DNA of 64,000 nucleotides from Siniperca chuatsi (GCF_020085105.1 NC_058052.1:5813733-5877732), one strand, 5' to 3'. Shown: positions 34,256 to 48,067, counted from the stretch's first letter. The notes: generated by a model from the sequence alone, not told the origin. Numbers and translations are program-made.

Positions 34256-35214
34256 AAAAAATCAGGAACCATCTTCTGGGGATCATGAATATCTCTGCGA
34301 TTGCAAATTTAATGGCTAATAGTTATGAAGACGTGGTATCTTTATTTGGACCAAAGTGTTGGATGGACCAAGGAAGTGCCAAATCGATGGGTTAACTGAC
34401 ATCACTTAACAATGGTACGTTCACCCTTTTTTCATTTTGATATATAGTGTATAAAAGCTTGGTTAATATACATTTATTTATGTATTCAATTTTTGCTGCA
34501 GCACCCACTTTGGGAACAACTACTGTATAAGTACAGTTTAACACTATGTAGAGCTATAGAATGCAAACACATGCTCTTCACTGCCCTGATCTTTCTCTAA
34601 TCCCCAAAAATCCTACCCATTTTACTCCTCACTATGGTCTTTCTTCATCATCATCCTCATCCTTCTGTGCTCCCAATGGAATGGCTCTCTATGTAGCACC
34701 ATTCTTCTCTGCCCTATATACAGGTTGGCTATCACCTCTGACACTCCACGCTTAGTGCTTACAACCTGCAGTCCATGCACTCACACCTGGCTGTAGATAC
34801 TGTTGTACTTGTTACTCTGCCATCCTGCCCTGCCCCAAAGCCACAGTACAACCATCCTCCCTCAGCCACACACAAATTACCTCCAGGATTTTTCCAGTAT
34901 TTTTAAATTTTTAAACAATTTTTTACGACACCTTCCTTAGGGCTGACTAAGATAACACTTGTTGCTGGAAGGGGCATACGTGTACATTGGCAGGGCCAGG
35001 CATGTGTCACTCAGCAGGCCCTTGCCGTTTTATTAATAGTGTTTTATGTTTCGCCACAGACGGCTATGAATGTGGCTATTCAGCGGAGGATGCAAGAAAG
35101 GGTTTGAGAGTAAAGCAAAGGAAGCCATGTGTGTGTGTGTGTGTGTTTTGTAAGGACTGGCTAAGGTAGGCTGGTATGCTGTCTGATTTGAGCGATCGGG
35201 GGGGGTGTCAGTTG

Positions 35215-35217
<3 letters not shown>
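34256..35217. other. Intergenic, no gene seen
   Basis: Nothing recognisable; short open frames only. Confidence 0.4.

Positions 35218-35218
<1 letters not shown>

Positions 35219-35248
<30 letters not shown>
35219..35248. repeat. (TG)n microsatellite
   Basis: Perfect TG run. Confidence 0.95.
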
Positions 35249-35250
<2 letters not shown>

Positions 35251-35394
35251 AAGGGAGGGGAGAGGCTGACATCACTCCTTCCAGTGCTGAGGAGGTTGTT
35301 GTTGTTGCCATTCTTGGCCGAGAAGAGCTGGAGCTACAGCAAACATTTCTACGGAAATTCACATCACAGGGGCTCTGTCATTTCCTACTGTAGA

Positions 35395-35396
<2 letters not shown>

Positions 35397-35436
<40 letters not shown>
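35397..35436. repeat. (CA)n microsatellite
   Basis: Perfect CA run, 40 bp, opposite in phase to the TG run 150 bp upstream, so the two could pair as an inverted repeat. Confidence 0.95.
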
Positions 35437-35438
<2 letters not shown>

Positions 35439-35569
35439 AATAAACTGAGGGAGACACAAACGCACACATGCTAAGACACATGCTGAATGGCATACGCATT
35501 CTCACACATACGTAAGCATGAAAAAAGGCCAAAGCACTTCACACAATCACACACACAAACACACACACA

Positions 35570-38500
35570 CCAGCAGATAATTTCCAGTTTAATTACAGAG
35601 CATAGGTCTGACACTGCTGCATCATTACTCCCGGTGAAACCGCCAATTATGGATCAACATCAGCTGTAAATCTGCCTATATTAATAAGGTAAAACTGGGC
35701 TGGTGGGTTGGGTGTGTGTGTGTGCGTGTGTGTGTGTGCATGGACATGGGTGTGTGTGCGTGCATGGGTACAGCACAAGTAGGCACTTACTTGCACATAT
35801 TGCCCAAACTCGGGGCTTAAACACATTAGGCTGCATGCAAGGAACATGCCTTCAGGGGAAATTTATGAAGCCTGACAGCACAGTGCGGGCAAAGCAGTCA
35901 TTTTCACTGAATGGAGTTTAAAGGTGCAATCTGGAATTTATTTGACCATCCACACTCACATGTGCGTTAAAACGTTTTGGACTTTGGGAAATAGCTGATG
36001 GGAAATAAGCCTTCTTTAAAACTTTGTTAAGCCATAGTAACTTGATACAAATGTTAGACATATGAACAAACCTTTGATGCACTTTTTCAGTCTTATTTTG
36101 GCCTTGTATGAAAAGAAGTACATTTAAAAGTGACAAAGTCTAAACAAACACTGTAACCAAAGTAGTGTGACAAGGATTCAATGGGGAAACCATAGGCTAA
36201 TTTTAAATGTACCTTAATACATTAATACATTCAAGCAATCTACAGAGGACTTAAAACTATAATGAGATTTAGAGGATTTTATTTGACATAATGCAGAGAA
36301 CCAATATTTTGAAATGAAAATCCTTGATATTTTCATTATATCAGTCATCAATGATTATGTCAATTTCCTTTCAAATTGCATACAAACACACAATGAACTC
36401 ACAGGAAACAAAGCATGTACATACTGGATGTGATGTAAAAACCAGAACATGCACACATTTCACATAATGCTGAAGACATTTAGTAACATTTTTAATTTAA
36501 TTCATCATTTATTTTAGGACTTCTTTTCATTTGTTGTCAGTAACTTCCAGTTTAGCCCTATGCTAACTTGAATGGGGATAAAAATAATTAAATCGTGTGG
36601 CTCTTCTAGACTTCCTAGTTGTTATTAGACTGAATGAATCAAATTCCGATAGTGAAACGAGTAATTTCGTGGGGGTTGTGACGCTAAAAACAATTTATCC
36701 ACTGTTTTACAGCCGCAACAGTAGCGACGGGGTAGGCTATGGCGGAGCCTATGACATAAGCACAAGTTTAACTAACTTGGTTGTAATTGGCCAGTGAGCC
36801 CAGTCCCGGTACACACACGCAGCACGTGCTCATGCGCACCCTGAATGACAGGCACACAGAGAGTGCCGGTAAAGAAAAAGACAGGCCGGACGGCCGGTGA
36901 AAACGTTATGGATTTTTTGATGGCCCACTGGGAGTTGTCCCGATATGCCAGTTGTTCAGTACACCACTGACCACCAGTAACCACAGATGTTGTCAGATTA
37001 AGCAGGATTGAAATCTTAAGGATTCACTTTAATACCAAAAACATTTGACTTGTGTACTGAAGTTGTAAAATAAGTGGTTAAACTCACACAAAGTAAAATG
37101 TTACGCTGACGATGTTGTGTGTTCAAACCTTCTTTCATTTCTGACTATGTAAGTGTGTGTGTTTGTTATATCAAAAGGAATGAAAACATTTCCTCTTCCT
37201 TTCCATTTCAGTTTGGAATGAAAACATGGACCCCTTCCTTCTGTCTGGCTGTCTGTCTGTCAGTCTCCCTGTGTGTGTGCGCGTGTGTGTGTGTATATAC
37301 TCTGTGCCTAGGGTGGAGATTAGGTCTGGTATTAATGGGATGTCCCTTGCTGCATGTCCCCCCTCCCCTTCCTCACATTCCACTGTCCCAAACATACACA
37401 CTCACATACACGGCCTTATGTGACCCTCTCCACCCTGCCCTACTTGAACATACACATGCACACACAGTCACACACACATTCCCCTTTGGCAATGCTTCAC
37501 TCCCTTGCTCACTCACTACCTCCCTCACCCTCCCGGGCCTTTGGACATCAGAGCAGGCCTTCCCAATCCCCCTTTAGCAAGCATCCAGACCTGTTAAACC
37601 AACAGACGGCTAGGTCTATTGTTCCACAGCTTGATCTGGAGTATGTATGTTGGTTTGACCCGGACGGTAGGTTAGGATAAGGTTTGGACAGCGTTGGATC
37701 CCCTCTAATACCAGAAAAGCAGACGTAAAGCCGAGTCCAGGACCTCCGGCGCTTTCAGCGATACACCCTCCTTCACCTGCATACACACACACACACATAG
37801 TGTTATGATTGCCCCATAAGAATAACAATGTTGTCTTTCATTACCTAAAAGATGCGTTCACACCAGAAAGTGGCACATCGAAATTCATCTGTGCATTCTC
37901 GCAACATATTTGGCTGTAGAAGCTTCGTGACTTAGTGAACACTTAGTTAGTAAGCTTGTTAGCTCGGCCACTAACAGGACAATAACTGCACACAGTTTAT
38001 TCAAAAAACGTATTTGTACCATTGACTCCTATCTTATAACTGCCTGCAAACCATTCCTCTTTTGTAGAGCAGTTTATACTCGGACAGAGGAGTATAAATA
38101 AAAGTGGATGGTGCAACAACTAATAAGATACGATAAGTTTCATTTTGGACTCTGTGGCTTTCCGTTCCCTCACCAAAGTTGAACTGGACGCAAACAATAT
38201 GCGTGGATTTACTTACTTACTCACTTTAAATGCTAGCGTGACCGGGCCTTAATAGGAATTCTTCAAATTGGATAGTAAAAACTCAAATAAATATATGCAC
38301 ACATATGTTAACCCTAGTCTTACCATACCCCTGGACTTTACCCTTACCCTAACCTAAACCTAATTCTATTTTTAACCATAAAGCAAGGTCCAAATGTAAG
38401 ACACATTACTCAATACATTGTTAGAGAGTATTACCCCAACATTTGAAAAGATAACCTTTCTCAGTGGAAAAATTCAAGCTAACACCAAAAAGAAAACATT

Positions 38501-41375
38501 CAAGAGAAAACGTAAAGATTCACATTATTCATACTGGGCAAACAACATAGAGTCATTTCCATTATACAGTAGGTAATTCCTTCCCACACTTTCGATATTG
38601 AATGCCTTTCAGGCTTCCTGTTGCCATACATAATACATGATGCACATTCAAACGCCTGTACATTGAAAACAAGCTTTTATACCTGCCTCTTCTTGACATC
38701 CAGCTCCTGAACACTCCTCTGTGACTGTTTCAGAGGAAAGAGTTAAGCCGTGGGGTGTAAGTGTAATGCATACTGCCCTTGCGAATTGACTTTAAACGGG
38801 GGGAAAGAAAGTCAGAACACGGCAAATGGTTTTGATTTATGGGAGCAGAACCACATTTGATATTCATTTCCGCAGCTGTGGCCAGCTAAAAAAACAGCCA
38901 CACTGACAATGGCGCAGTGTAACCTTCCAGTGTGTGTGCGCGTGAGTGTGTGTCTCAGAGCCTGCGTGCGTCAGTCCTATTTTAGAATTGTTTTGGGGCT
39001 CTTTCAGTCAAACTCGCCGCAGATGTTTCTGATTCGCCGAACACATATAATAAGTAATTATTGAAAACACCTTTCGGTTGCCCAGGGTTGTGTGGTGCTT
39101 CATTTTGTGTAATCGAAGCTGTGGTTTTTCAAAGAGACAGGATCCAAGAGTTTATTGAAAGCCAGCAAAACAGCCCCGCAGTCAGAGTTTCCTGAGAGAA
39201 GAAGAGAGAAAAGGGCGCTTAAAGAAATATTCCCCCCACTTCAGTGAAAAGACAGAAAGAGAGATGAGAGGGAGGGTCTGGAGATGGAGAGATGAAGGGG
39301 GAAGGATCAGCAGCAATCATAGCCAGTCAGGTGGAAAGAGATGAGGAGATTTGGTGGTTAGAGATAGAGGGAGGAAGAGATTGCTCATTGTTAGGATAAT
39401 TAACTAACTGAGACTTCAACTAAGACAATAACTGGGCATGTAAAATGCTAATGTTCGCCTCTGATAAAACATAATGTGCAAGAATTCTTACATTTTTCTA
39501 TCATTTTCCTTTTCTACGATGGAACACTCCTGGATGAATGAGGGACTACACCGTCTACATGTTGAATATTTTTTCCATAATTTCTTCAGCATCAAGAGGA
39601 TAAATCTACAACTGTTAGCAAGCATGCACAAACACACATTACCTAAACTCTCCATTCAGGGAAGAACCAATGGAATATATGATAAGTAGGTAAAGTGAAC
39701 TGAAACATTCATGAAATGTAAGAACCAGACTGAGATGTGAGTTACATTTGAAATTCAAAACACACGGAAAGTGTAATGACCCTATGTTGTGCTTGTCTCA
39801 TAAAATACGCCCCCTGTACTCTTTGTGACTGACTCGTTTGGCCTGATCATGCCAGCGATTGGAATTGGCTTAGTGCAATTTTGTGATCAGTCTTTTGAAT
39901 AAACTGTGTTGTCCCGTTAGCGGCCGAGCTAACAAGCTTGCTAACTGACACTTAGCAAGCTTGCTAGTTTGGAGAGCTTCTTTACCCACTACCAATAAAC
40001 CTTTATTTAATGAAATGATAAACATTCCTGAGAACAAAATGCCAGCCAGAGTGGGGAGTGACCAAACGACACATTGCAGAGAAAATAGAAAACCTTACAA
40101 GCTAATGAAGCTTCATAACTTTGCAAACTTTTTGTCTGTCTTCAATAACTCTTTATTGAGTTAAATGATGTACAATCCTGAGAACAAAATATACCTTTCT
40201 CACTTACAAGCAAATATGACAGCAATTCAGTGAATATGTGGTAATGATAGAATGTTGGTATCAGTTTATTCTCCTAGTCATCTCTCTACACTGTATGCGC
40301 GTCTCCCCGGTAGAGCTGCATTTACTTCGCTGCGGAAGGTCTGTGACTTTAGAACTGTGTTTGCACAAGCTTACATGTCTACAAATTGGTGTCTGCGATT
40401 CTGTGTGGGTGTCTGAGTGCTTGTTCTGTATGTGGGTGTTTGTGTTCTGCGTGTGTGCTTGTCATTTAGAGAGAGATGGATTGAAGAGAAAGGAAAAAAA
40501 GGGAGAGAAAGAGATTGGATACAGGATGGGGGATGACAGGCTGGATCTGATTACGGGTTGGAATGGCTGGGAGGGTTTGCGGTGCAGCGCTTTCTCAATA
40601 GTACATTCCTGTGTGCAAGTTGGGGCAGGATCCACAGCTACAGGCCAGCCTTTGCCAGAGGGATTGAGCAAAAAGGACTTAGTCAGAACAAGAAGCAGGT
40701 CAGGACTCACATTTAGTAGGCCCTTGCTAGATAGCAAGATAGAAGATGAGTTATTCACACATCCTGCGCTGACCTCCCTGACACTGGAACACGTTTTTAC
40801 CAGCCTCCTGTGTTATATGAGCACAGCAGTTTCTGCAGCTCGGAGGTCTAAGGTTGGAACGGTGGTTTATTGTTTCTGGACACTAGGTGAATGTTGAATT
40901 CACATGCCCACTGAAACTGTCAACACTGAGTGGTGACCTTTAAAGAAGGAAGCCGACTTTTTTAGAGGCACAGGGGTTTGTGTGGGCCAAGGTTTTGTAT
41001 TTGTGTGTGTGCCAGTGTGCCAGCAGGAAACGTCTGACAACTGTACAAATCAGCGCTTTTAAAAGTCAACAGCTGTATGCCAGCGTGACCCCTCAGTACT
41101 GGAAAATTCAAAGGCTCACCTGCTCTGTTGGGTAAAATGTTAAATGTTGCCGATGGGTGCTTGGCATCCTTTCCCTCCCTTCTACACAAAAACACAAACA
41201 CCAGTTAACAGATCAGACCTGTCTATCAGTCCCACTGGGAATGAGCCAAACGTCTATCTTTCTATTTAGCTGTCTGTTCCTTGGGCTAACTGTCTGACTG
41301 GCTGTTTGCACTTGTCAGTAAACGACAGACTGTTTCTCTTCCTGTCTCTCAATATTCTGCATTCTCTCTCTCCTC
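35570..41375. other. Gene-poor stretch with possible conserved non-coding islands
   Basis: No gene is supported. Islands at about 35570-35700 and 38740-39200 look non-repetitive, with AT-rich homeodomain-like words (ttaattac, ccaattatgg). About 38310-38400 has degenerate cccta/aaccta words. The 219-codon open frame at 40238-40897 has no recognisable domain and skewed low-complexity parts. Confidence 0.4.
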
Positions 41376-41401
41376 CACACACACACACACATGCACGCAC
41401 G

Positions 41402-41487
<86 letters not shown>
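41376..41487. repeat. Long (CA)n microsatellite, about 112 bp
   Basis: CA run with a few CG/TG interruptions near its start (atgcacgcacgcacg). All overlapping Thr/His or Val/Cys open frames are artefacts of it. Confidence 0.95.
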
Positions 41488-41491
<4 letters not shown>

Positions 41492-42646
41492 CACTCCCTC
41501 TGTGTCAAGTTCAGGCTGAGGTTTTGACACGAGTCAGTGAACAACACAGAGGTTCCCATGCTGAAAGCTGATAAGGAGGCTTTCCTCCCACTGCCAACTC
41601 CTCTCTCCTCCCATGCGATGCTAGGCAGTGTGTGGTTTTGTGTGTGTGTGTACACGGGCAGCTGCGAATGGTAGGTGGGAGGATGAGGAGGGTGATGCAG
41701 GCCTTCGCCCAGGCCTTTGTTCCCTCTCCTACTCCTGCCGCCATCACTGCTGACGGTAAACACCTCCACCAACTCACAAAAGAACCCCCCCCCCTCGCCC
41801 TTTAGTTTGATTTACTACAACGAAGGAAATAACATTAACATGTTCGTGCGCCCCTCCCTCCCCTCCCTGCTTGCTCTTTGTTCACAGGTTTGTTTACTAT
41901 TCTCTGTATGGAAAATCCTTCAGGAATGTGGAGGAAGTGGGTGTTTCCTCCAGTAGCTTGAGTTTTAATGGGGTTTTGTGGAGGGCAACAAGAGACAGGG
42001 GAGGATGGGGGCAACCATCCAATATCCCACAATGTTTCAGGTGGTCAGGCAAGAAGGGTGTGTGTGTGTGGAGTTGGCTTCAGGTTACCCGAGGCAGCGG
42101 GGCCAATCATTCCTCGGGCTGCATTAATTAAAGGGGTTAGTCTAATAAGTTAAGCTTCAGTCCACACGGGCAGACACATGTACAAGATGGATGTTCCTCT
42201 AAAGTTCCATCGTCAATTTTAAGAAACAAAGATCCATTCATCTGCTAATTATCCATGCCCAACTATCCTTGGATGATAATAATAATTCAATACCATGATA
42301 ATTTCCCTGATCCAAATATAGTCTCATTTTCATTCTAGTTCTTGCATTTTTCACGCAATATGAAACAAGGATCAATTAAAATATGTTTATTAAGCCTTAA
42401 AACCCCTGAAAACACACACCAAAGATTCAGTTTGTAAGGTTGTCAATGTCACCACAAGGTCCATTTGTTTCCAAGATCAAGAATGAACTTTCAATCTCAA
42501 CTTTCAAGCTAACATGGAAGAGGAGACTTAAAGTGGTCAGAAAGAAAAAGAAAAGATGTAAATTTGAACATCTACAATTTCATGACATCTCATCAACCTT
42601 GTTTCCAGCAGCAGCAGGCAGCAAAAAACTCAACAGCACACAGTAA

Positions 42647-42647
<1 letters not shown>

Positions 42648-42727
<80 letters not shown>
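42648..42727. repeat. (CA)n microsatellite, 80 bp
   Basis: Perfect CA run. Confidence 0.95.
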
Positions 42728-42733
<6 letters not shown>

Positions 42734-42741
42734 CACACACA

Positions 42742-42900
42742 AGTTAGCAACTAGCTTGTGAACATAGTGGAGCATTTAACAGCTAAAAAGCCAGATATGT
42801 TTGTTAGGAGACAGAACAGAACTAAAAGCAGAGTGAACATTGGACTTCAGGAGGTCTGAAACAGGACTTTAAATGAATGCTAATGTTGCTCGGTGTCTAC
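42742..42900 (+). repeat. Dispersed teleost repeat, second copy of 29040-29480 family
   Basis: Shares 'tagtggagcatttaacagct' and 'gagtgaacattggacttcag'. It is shortened and directly abuts the CA tract. Confidence 0.6.
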
Positions 42901-43362
42901 TGGACGTGTAAATAGGCACCTCTTTGCTGACACATTAGCCATAACAACTTTATTAGGTGATGATGTGTCTCAGTTGTGCCAAAAAATCAGTTATTGCAGG
43001 TTTAATTTCAAAATCCCTTAATTAACAAATCAAGTAGACTTTAAGGGCTACATGACTTTCATCTTTATTGTTAGTTTAAGGTATTATTAAGGGATTAACT
43101 CCTTTATTAAGAATTAATTTACCCCTAAAAACATACCAATTTAAGTTAAAGTGTGAACAAGAAATGTATGGCCCCTTTAAGATATAAATTAAGAGTTTAC
43201 TTTGAAAAGTCAAGGCATTCTGTTTCATAGTGACAGTTTAGAAAGTAGCTAATTACCTCTTTAACTGTTCTTTACATCACTGTTAATTTGTCATGCCAGT
43301 ACTTTCCTGTTGGTGTTGTGCGGCCTTTGACCCCCTGCTACCAGTAAAACACCTCTCTGATT

Positions 43363-43387
43363 ACACACACACACACACACACACACA
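43363..43387. repeat. (CA)n microsatellite
   Basis: Perfect CA run. Confidence 0.9.
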
Positions 43388-43688
43388 ACTGTGCTCACCT
43401 GCAGCCTTCCTCACTGACCTCTGACCTCAAGAGCTTCAGTAGCTGCATATAAATCTCAACCTGTGTTTCAAGCTGTTTATGTTCAAGTAATTATATGAGG
43501 ACAATCCAGACGAGGAAAACATGACGACACTAACAGTGAGTGTAATAATGCTATTAGTTCCTGGCACCTACGCAGGAAAGAAATTAACTGTAATAACTGT
43601 TTGCAAATACTGGAGGTCACAACCTTTCCATTGTGAGCAATATTTTAGTGGATGGTGCTCTCACACCCACTCTCACCCCCTCACCCCT

Positions 43689-43689
<1 letters not shown>

Positions 43690-43723
<34 letters not shown>
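43690..43723. repeat. (CA)n microsatellite
   Basis: Perfect CA run. Confidence 0.9.
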
Positions 43724-43724
<1 letters not shown>

Positions 43725-44760
43725 CATGGCCCTGTGAAAAGGGGCTGAATCATCTGTGTTAATGAGGGCCTTATATTTCCATGCTGCTCTGATTCTGACT
43801 GTGTCTGCGTCTGCCTTGACCACTAAAGAGCCACAGCTGCCCACAGAAATGCCTACAAGGGGATGCCTGCCTCCTGACTCCATGTGCTCTTGTGTGTGTG
43901 TTTATGTGTGTGTTTGACCAGCATGAAAAGTCCATTGTGTACTTCTTTTTTTGTGTGTTGTGTGCATCTCCCTCCCAGCTAGTAGTAGCAGATGCAGTGG
44001 CCTCCTGGATGGCAACATCTGAAATGAACCTGGCTTGAAAGTATTTGTTTGGAACGAGTACCAGAAAGTTTGGATAATCCCAGAATAGGTATACAAAAGT
44101 TGTACACTGTTGTGTGATGTCATCACTTACCTAACATGACCAGTATTATCCCAGCACAATAAAACAGACCCCAAGAATGAGTTGCAAACACAACAGGTCT
44201 GGTTTGTATCTGTTGCTGCAGCCCATCCAGTTTAATCATTGAAGTTTCTGCATTTATGTCACTGCAATTTACACTCATTTGTACATGTGGACTATATCTG
44301 CATGCGCAGAGTATGTGTGTTAGTAGATGAGGGAGGGGATCTAATCTGTGTGTGCACGTCTGTCTATCTTTGCAGGCGATGATCTGATCTCAGGTGTGTG
44401 TTTGCGTGTTTTTGTGTTTGAAGAAACCGGCCCCCCATCTTCCAATCTGTCCATCTCTTGGCGCTCTTGTAGCAGCAGATCAGAGTCCCACCCCTGTGCA
44501 GCAGGTGATCGCAGGACTCCTTTTCTATTTTATGGAAACAGGCCTGTCACACTGGTATGTGACCCGTCTGTTAGCACACGAGCACTGCTACTAAACAGTG
44601 TTTAACTGTTTATAGAGCTAGTCACTGCTTCTGTTGGACCTTCTTTTAATATTTAGCAACGTAACTTAATATCTACCTTGATATCTAGTAATTATCCCAA
44701 TAAGGGGTATACTGTATATTTACAGTAACACGGCAGCGGCGGATGGCCGCCCATTGAGTC
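43724..44760. other. Intergenic, no gene seen
   Basis: Only short, motif-free open frames. Confidence 0.4.
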
Positions 44761-44957
44761 TGGTTTTGTCCAAAGTTTCTGCCCTCTTAAAGGAAATTTT
44801 TCCTTGCCACTGTCGCCAAATGCTTGCACATGGTGGGATTTGTTGGGTCTCTGTAATTAATATTATTAAGAGTACGGTCTAGACCTACTCTGTAGGAAAA
44901 GTGCAATGAGATAACTTCTGTTATGAATTGGCGCTATATAAATAAAATTGAATTGAA
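44761..44957 (+). repeat. LINE 3'-end repeat with (AATTG)n tail, copy 3
   Basis: 'ctgccctcttaaaggaaatt' to 'aaaattgaattgaatatt'; same family as 3225-3827. Confidence 0.75.
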
Positions 44958-45282
44958 TATTAAATTCCCAGAAGAGGACCTTGATATTTTCTATCCAATC
45001 AGACTTAAACAGACTTCGAAAAGTTCCTCCCTAAAAACACATGACATCTATTGGTCTAACCAAAGCAGTAAGCAGAATTCCAATTAACAGGCACATATGA
45101 AAACGTTTTATTTTCAGGTGAACATGGTAAACATTATTCTTGCTAAACATCAGCATGTTAGCATTGTCTTTGTGAGAATGTTAGCATGCTGACGTTAGCA
45201 TTTAACTCAAAGTACTGCTATGCCAAAGTACAGCCTCAAAGAGCCGCTAGCATGGCTGTAAACTCTGAGTCTTTTTATATTT

Positions 45283-45425
45283 CTGTTTGTGTACAGATTA
45301 AACAAACAGATACAACATGTTAATAAGTGAGCTTTAGAAGTGCCGGTAGGCAGATTTTTGAAGTTTGGAGAGAGCCAGACTAGTTGTTTCCCCCTGCTTC
45401 CAGTCTTTATGCTAAGCTGAGATAA
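45283..45425 (-). repeat. Dispersed 'AATAGTTTGACATTTTGGGA' repeat, fragment
   Basis: 'ttccagtctttatgctaagc' and 'tgagctttagaagtgccggt' identify the middle of the family. Both ends are missing. Confidence 0.6.
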
Positions 45426-47254
45426 AGCACTACTAACCTATGTTAAACACTTGTATTCATCCTACTTTTTGTTATATATGGTGGAGTCATTACTCTCATT
45501 TTAATCTTCAGCCTTTTACTAGCATAAACTAAAGAGGCAAACCTCAAATTTTAAAACTTCACTGGCAGGAAAATGGGTATCTTCTTAAAAATACTGAATA
45601 TTATAGTAATATTCAGAACCTTCAGTGCAGTACTACAGTATACTAGGCTTTGAGATTACTTAGTCACATTAAACCCTACTTCATATACAGTGAGATCATA
45701 TAGAATTAGGCAATTAGACCATTAAGCCATCAAGATGAAGCTAGAACAAAAGTCTTGCACAAAAACTCCTCAGACAGGCTATGATTGACATTCTCCTCTC
45801 AGCCCTGGAGTGTTTTTGATTAACATCCACCAAATTCCAGCTCTTTTAAACACCACTCAGACTGCTCAGATTAAACAAGGCTAGCATGTAAACATAAATC
45901 CAGCGTGTCTGTGCACTGGACAGCTATAGTATATAACCACAGCAACATTTCTACCCGTTGTTTTTTTTTTTCCTTGCTCCAACTCCAACTCTGAAGGGAG
46001 GAGGCTTCAAGTAAAGGCTTGATTTGGATGGGAGATGTCATCTTGAATAAATATCAAGCACTGCTCTGAGAGACAATTCAGCGCATGGATATATACAGTG
46101 AGAGCCTGCCTCGCTGTTTGTGGTTGATCCTGCAGATAAAATGTTATGGTGGGGTTAGGTGTGTTTTGGATCAATAGAATTACTGTAATTGGCTGGCTCG
46201 ATTTCAGGGGCAGAACCGTCTGGATGTCATGGCTGAACAGACCATGACCTAACAGATGATGGAGTTAAACACATAGTGCAGACTGCATGTACGGCTGCAA
46301 ATTGAATTTAGGAGAAGAGGCAAACAAAACAGCCTATAATCTATTTTGAAAAGCAAACAAGAGCACGAGCGTGTGTGTGAATGTGTGTCGTAGTGCTTAA
46401 AGCATGATGGCTCCTAGAACCAGGAATGGCGATAGCCCTTGTTGTACACCGACGACTACTGCCGTCTCATCCTCCGACATACACACACACACACACCCGC
46501 ACACACACAAAATCTAAACTTTTTAACAGTTCTACAGTAAAAGTACTGCACATTTATTTATTACAAACAAGAACAAGAGCTAATAAGAAATCAAGACAAA
46601 TATCAGCTCCATCATGTTTTTTTAAATGTCAAAATAAAAAAATTACTTTTTTTTTTCCTGGGCACAATTTTGTTGCCCCCCTCTGGGTGGTGCCCTGGGT
46701 GGCCGTCTGTGTCGCCTATAGGAAGCGCCCCCCCGCTGAGGCTGAGGAGATACAGGAGATGGATAGTGGGGTCATGGTCAGGAGAAAGAGGTATGTGTGT
46801 GTGATTCAGGTGGGTGGTGACAGTAATTGCTACCTATAGAGCCCCCTGGGGTGAGCTCATGCTGTAAATGGGTTGATGCTGGTGGGCTTGGGGGTGTGTC
46901 TTTAATTAAACCACTACATTGCTTACTAAACATCTTGGCTCCAAGGTTCTGGGTGTAAAATGAGCAGCTAATTGAAAAGCTCTGACTATTCTGCTTGTCT
47001 TTGGAAGAACCAGAATGGCCGTCTTCACTGTTTCTACGTGTGGAAACACATGCATACTCAACAGTTGTAAATTTCTCCTAAAATGCAAGATGCAAGATGC
47101 AAGATGCAAATTTCAAACAATTTGTATCAGTAGTCAGTTAATCTATAAAAAAAGTTTGTGCACGTTTTCCCATAATAACAAGCGTGGCCTCAAAGAGTTG
47201 CAAAATCCAGGTAAGTATTTGACTAATATATTAAATAAACAAATTTCAATTATA
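45426..47254. other. Intergenic, no gene seen; possible conserved island
   Basis: About 46010-46310 is non-repetitive with balanced composition. The 137-codon open frame 46426-46839 begins in CA-repeat sequence and is probably spurious. Confidence 0.4.
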
Positions 47255-47265
47255 ATAATAATGCC

Positions 47266-47659
47266 GGGGTGCACGGTGGCAGAGCGGCTAAAGCTCCTGC
47301 CTCCCAATAAGGAGATCGTGGGTTCGTGGGATCGATTCCCGGACCAGACCAACATCACACAATCTCTCTGGGTGGAGTCTGCATGTCCTCCCCGTGTTAC
47401 CGTGGGTTCTCTCCGGGTTCTCTGGCTTCCTCCCACCGTCCAAAGACATGCATGTGTAGGTTAATTGATAACTCTAAATTGCCCGTATTGATTGAATGTG
47501 AGAGTGAATGGTTGTCTGTCCTTGTCTGTGTCTGTGTTAGCCCTGCGACGAGTTGGCCACTGTCCAGGGTGTACCCTGCCTAAGGCCCAAAGTCACTGGG
47601 ATAGGCTCCAGTCACCCGCGACCCCTAACGGGACCAAGCGGTAGAAAATGGATGGATGG
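47266..47659 (+). mobile_element. tRNA-derived SINE, complete, with target duplication
   Basis: A box 'tggcagagcggctaa', B box-like 'gtgggatcgattcccgg', body 'gtgtaggttaattgataact' and 'gggataggctccagtcaccc', tail (ATGG)n. It is flanked by an 11-bp duplication ATAATAATGCC at 47255-47265 and 47660-47670. Confidence 0.88.
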
Positions 47660-47672
47660 ATAATAATGCCTT

Positions 47673-48067
47673 GACTTAAAATGATTATTTCTTGGCTAGG
47701 CACAGTAACTTCTTGGAGTCTCTGGTGGTTCCCTGGCAAATCCTATGGGCCAAGAAATAGTTCAGCATATTACCCCCTATAAAACATCAAATTGTTGTTT
47801 TTACACCTCAGTTTTTGTATGGATTTAACAAACAAGACATAACGTGTTAATTAACACGCTTTAGAGGTGCTGGTAGGTGGATTGTGTTACCACTGGACAG
47901 AGCCAGTCCAGCTGTTTCTCCCTGTTTCCAGTCTTTATGCTAAGCTAAGCTAATGTCTGCTGGCTGTAGCTTGATATTTACCATATGGACATGAGAGTGG
48001 TATCAATCTAATTTACCACCAGAAAGCGAAAAAGCGTATTTCCCAAAATGTTGAACTTTTGAATTAA
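47673..48067 (-). repeat. Dispersed 'AATAGTTTGACATTTTGGGA' repeat, copy
   Basis: 'tcttggctaggcacagtaac' on the left to 'tttcccaaaatgttgaactt' on the right. It begins directly after the SINE. Confidence 0.7.

Noticed and set aside
38310-38400. Telomere-like 'ccctaacctaaacctaa' words
   Set aside because: Too degenerate and short to call an interstitial telomeric repeat.
40238-40897. 219-codon open frame on the + strand
   Set aside because: Longest unexplained frame of the desert, but it has Cys/Val/Trp-rich low-complexity parts from GT-rich DNA, no domain, and no splice context.
41266-41777. Open frames of Val/Cys or Thr/His across the CA tract
   Set aside because: Simple translation of (CA)n in several frames on both strands.
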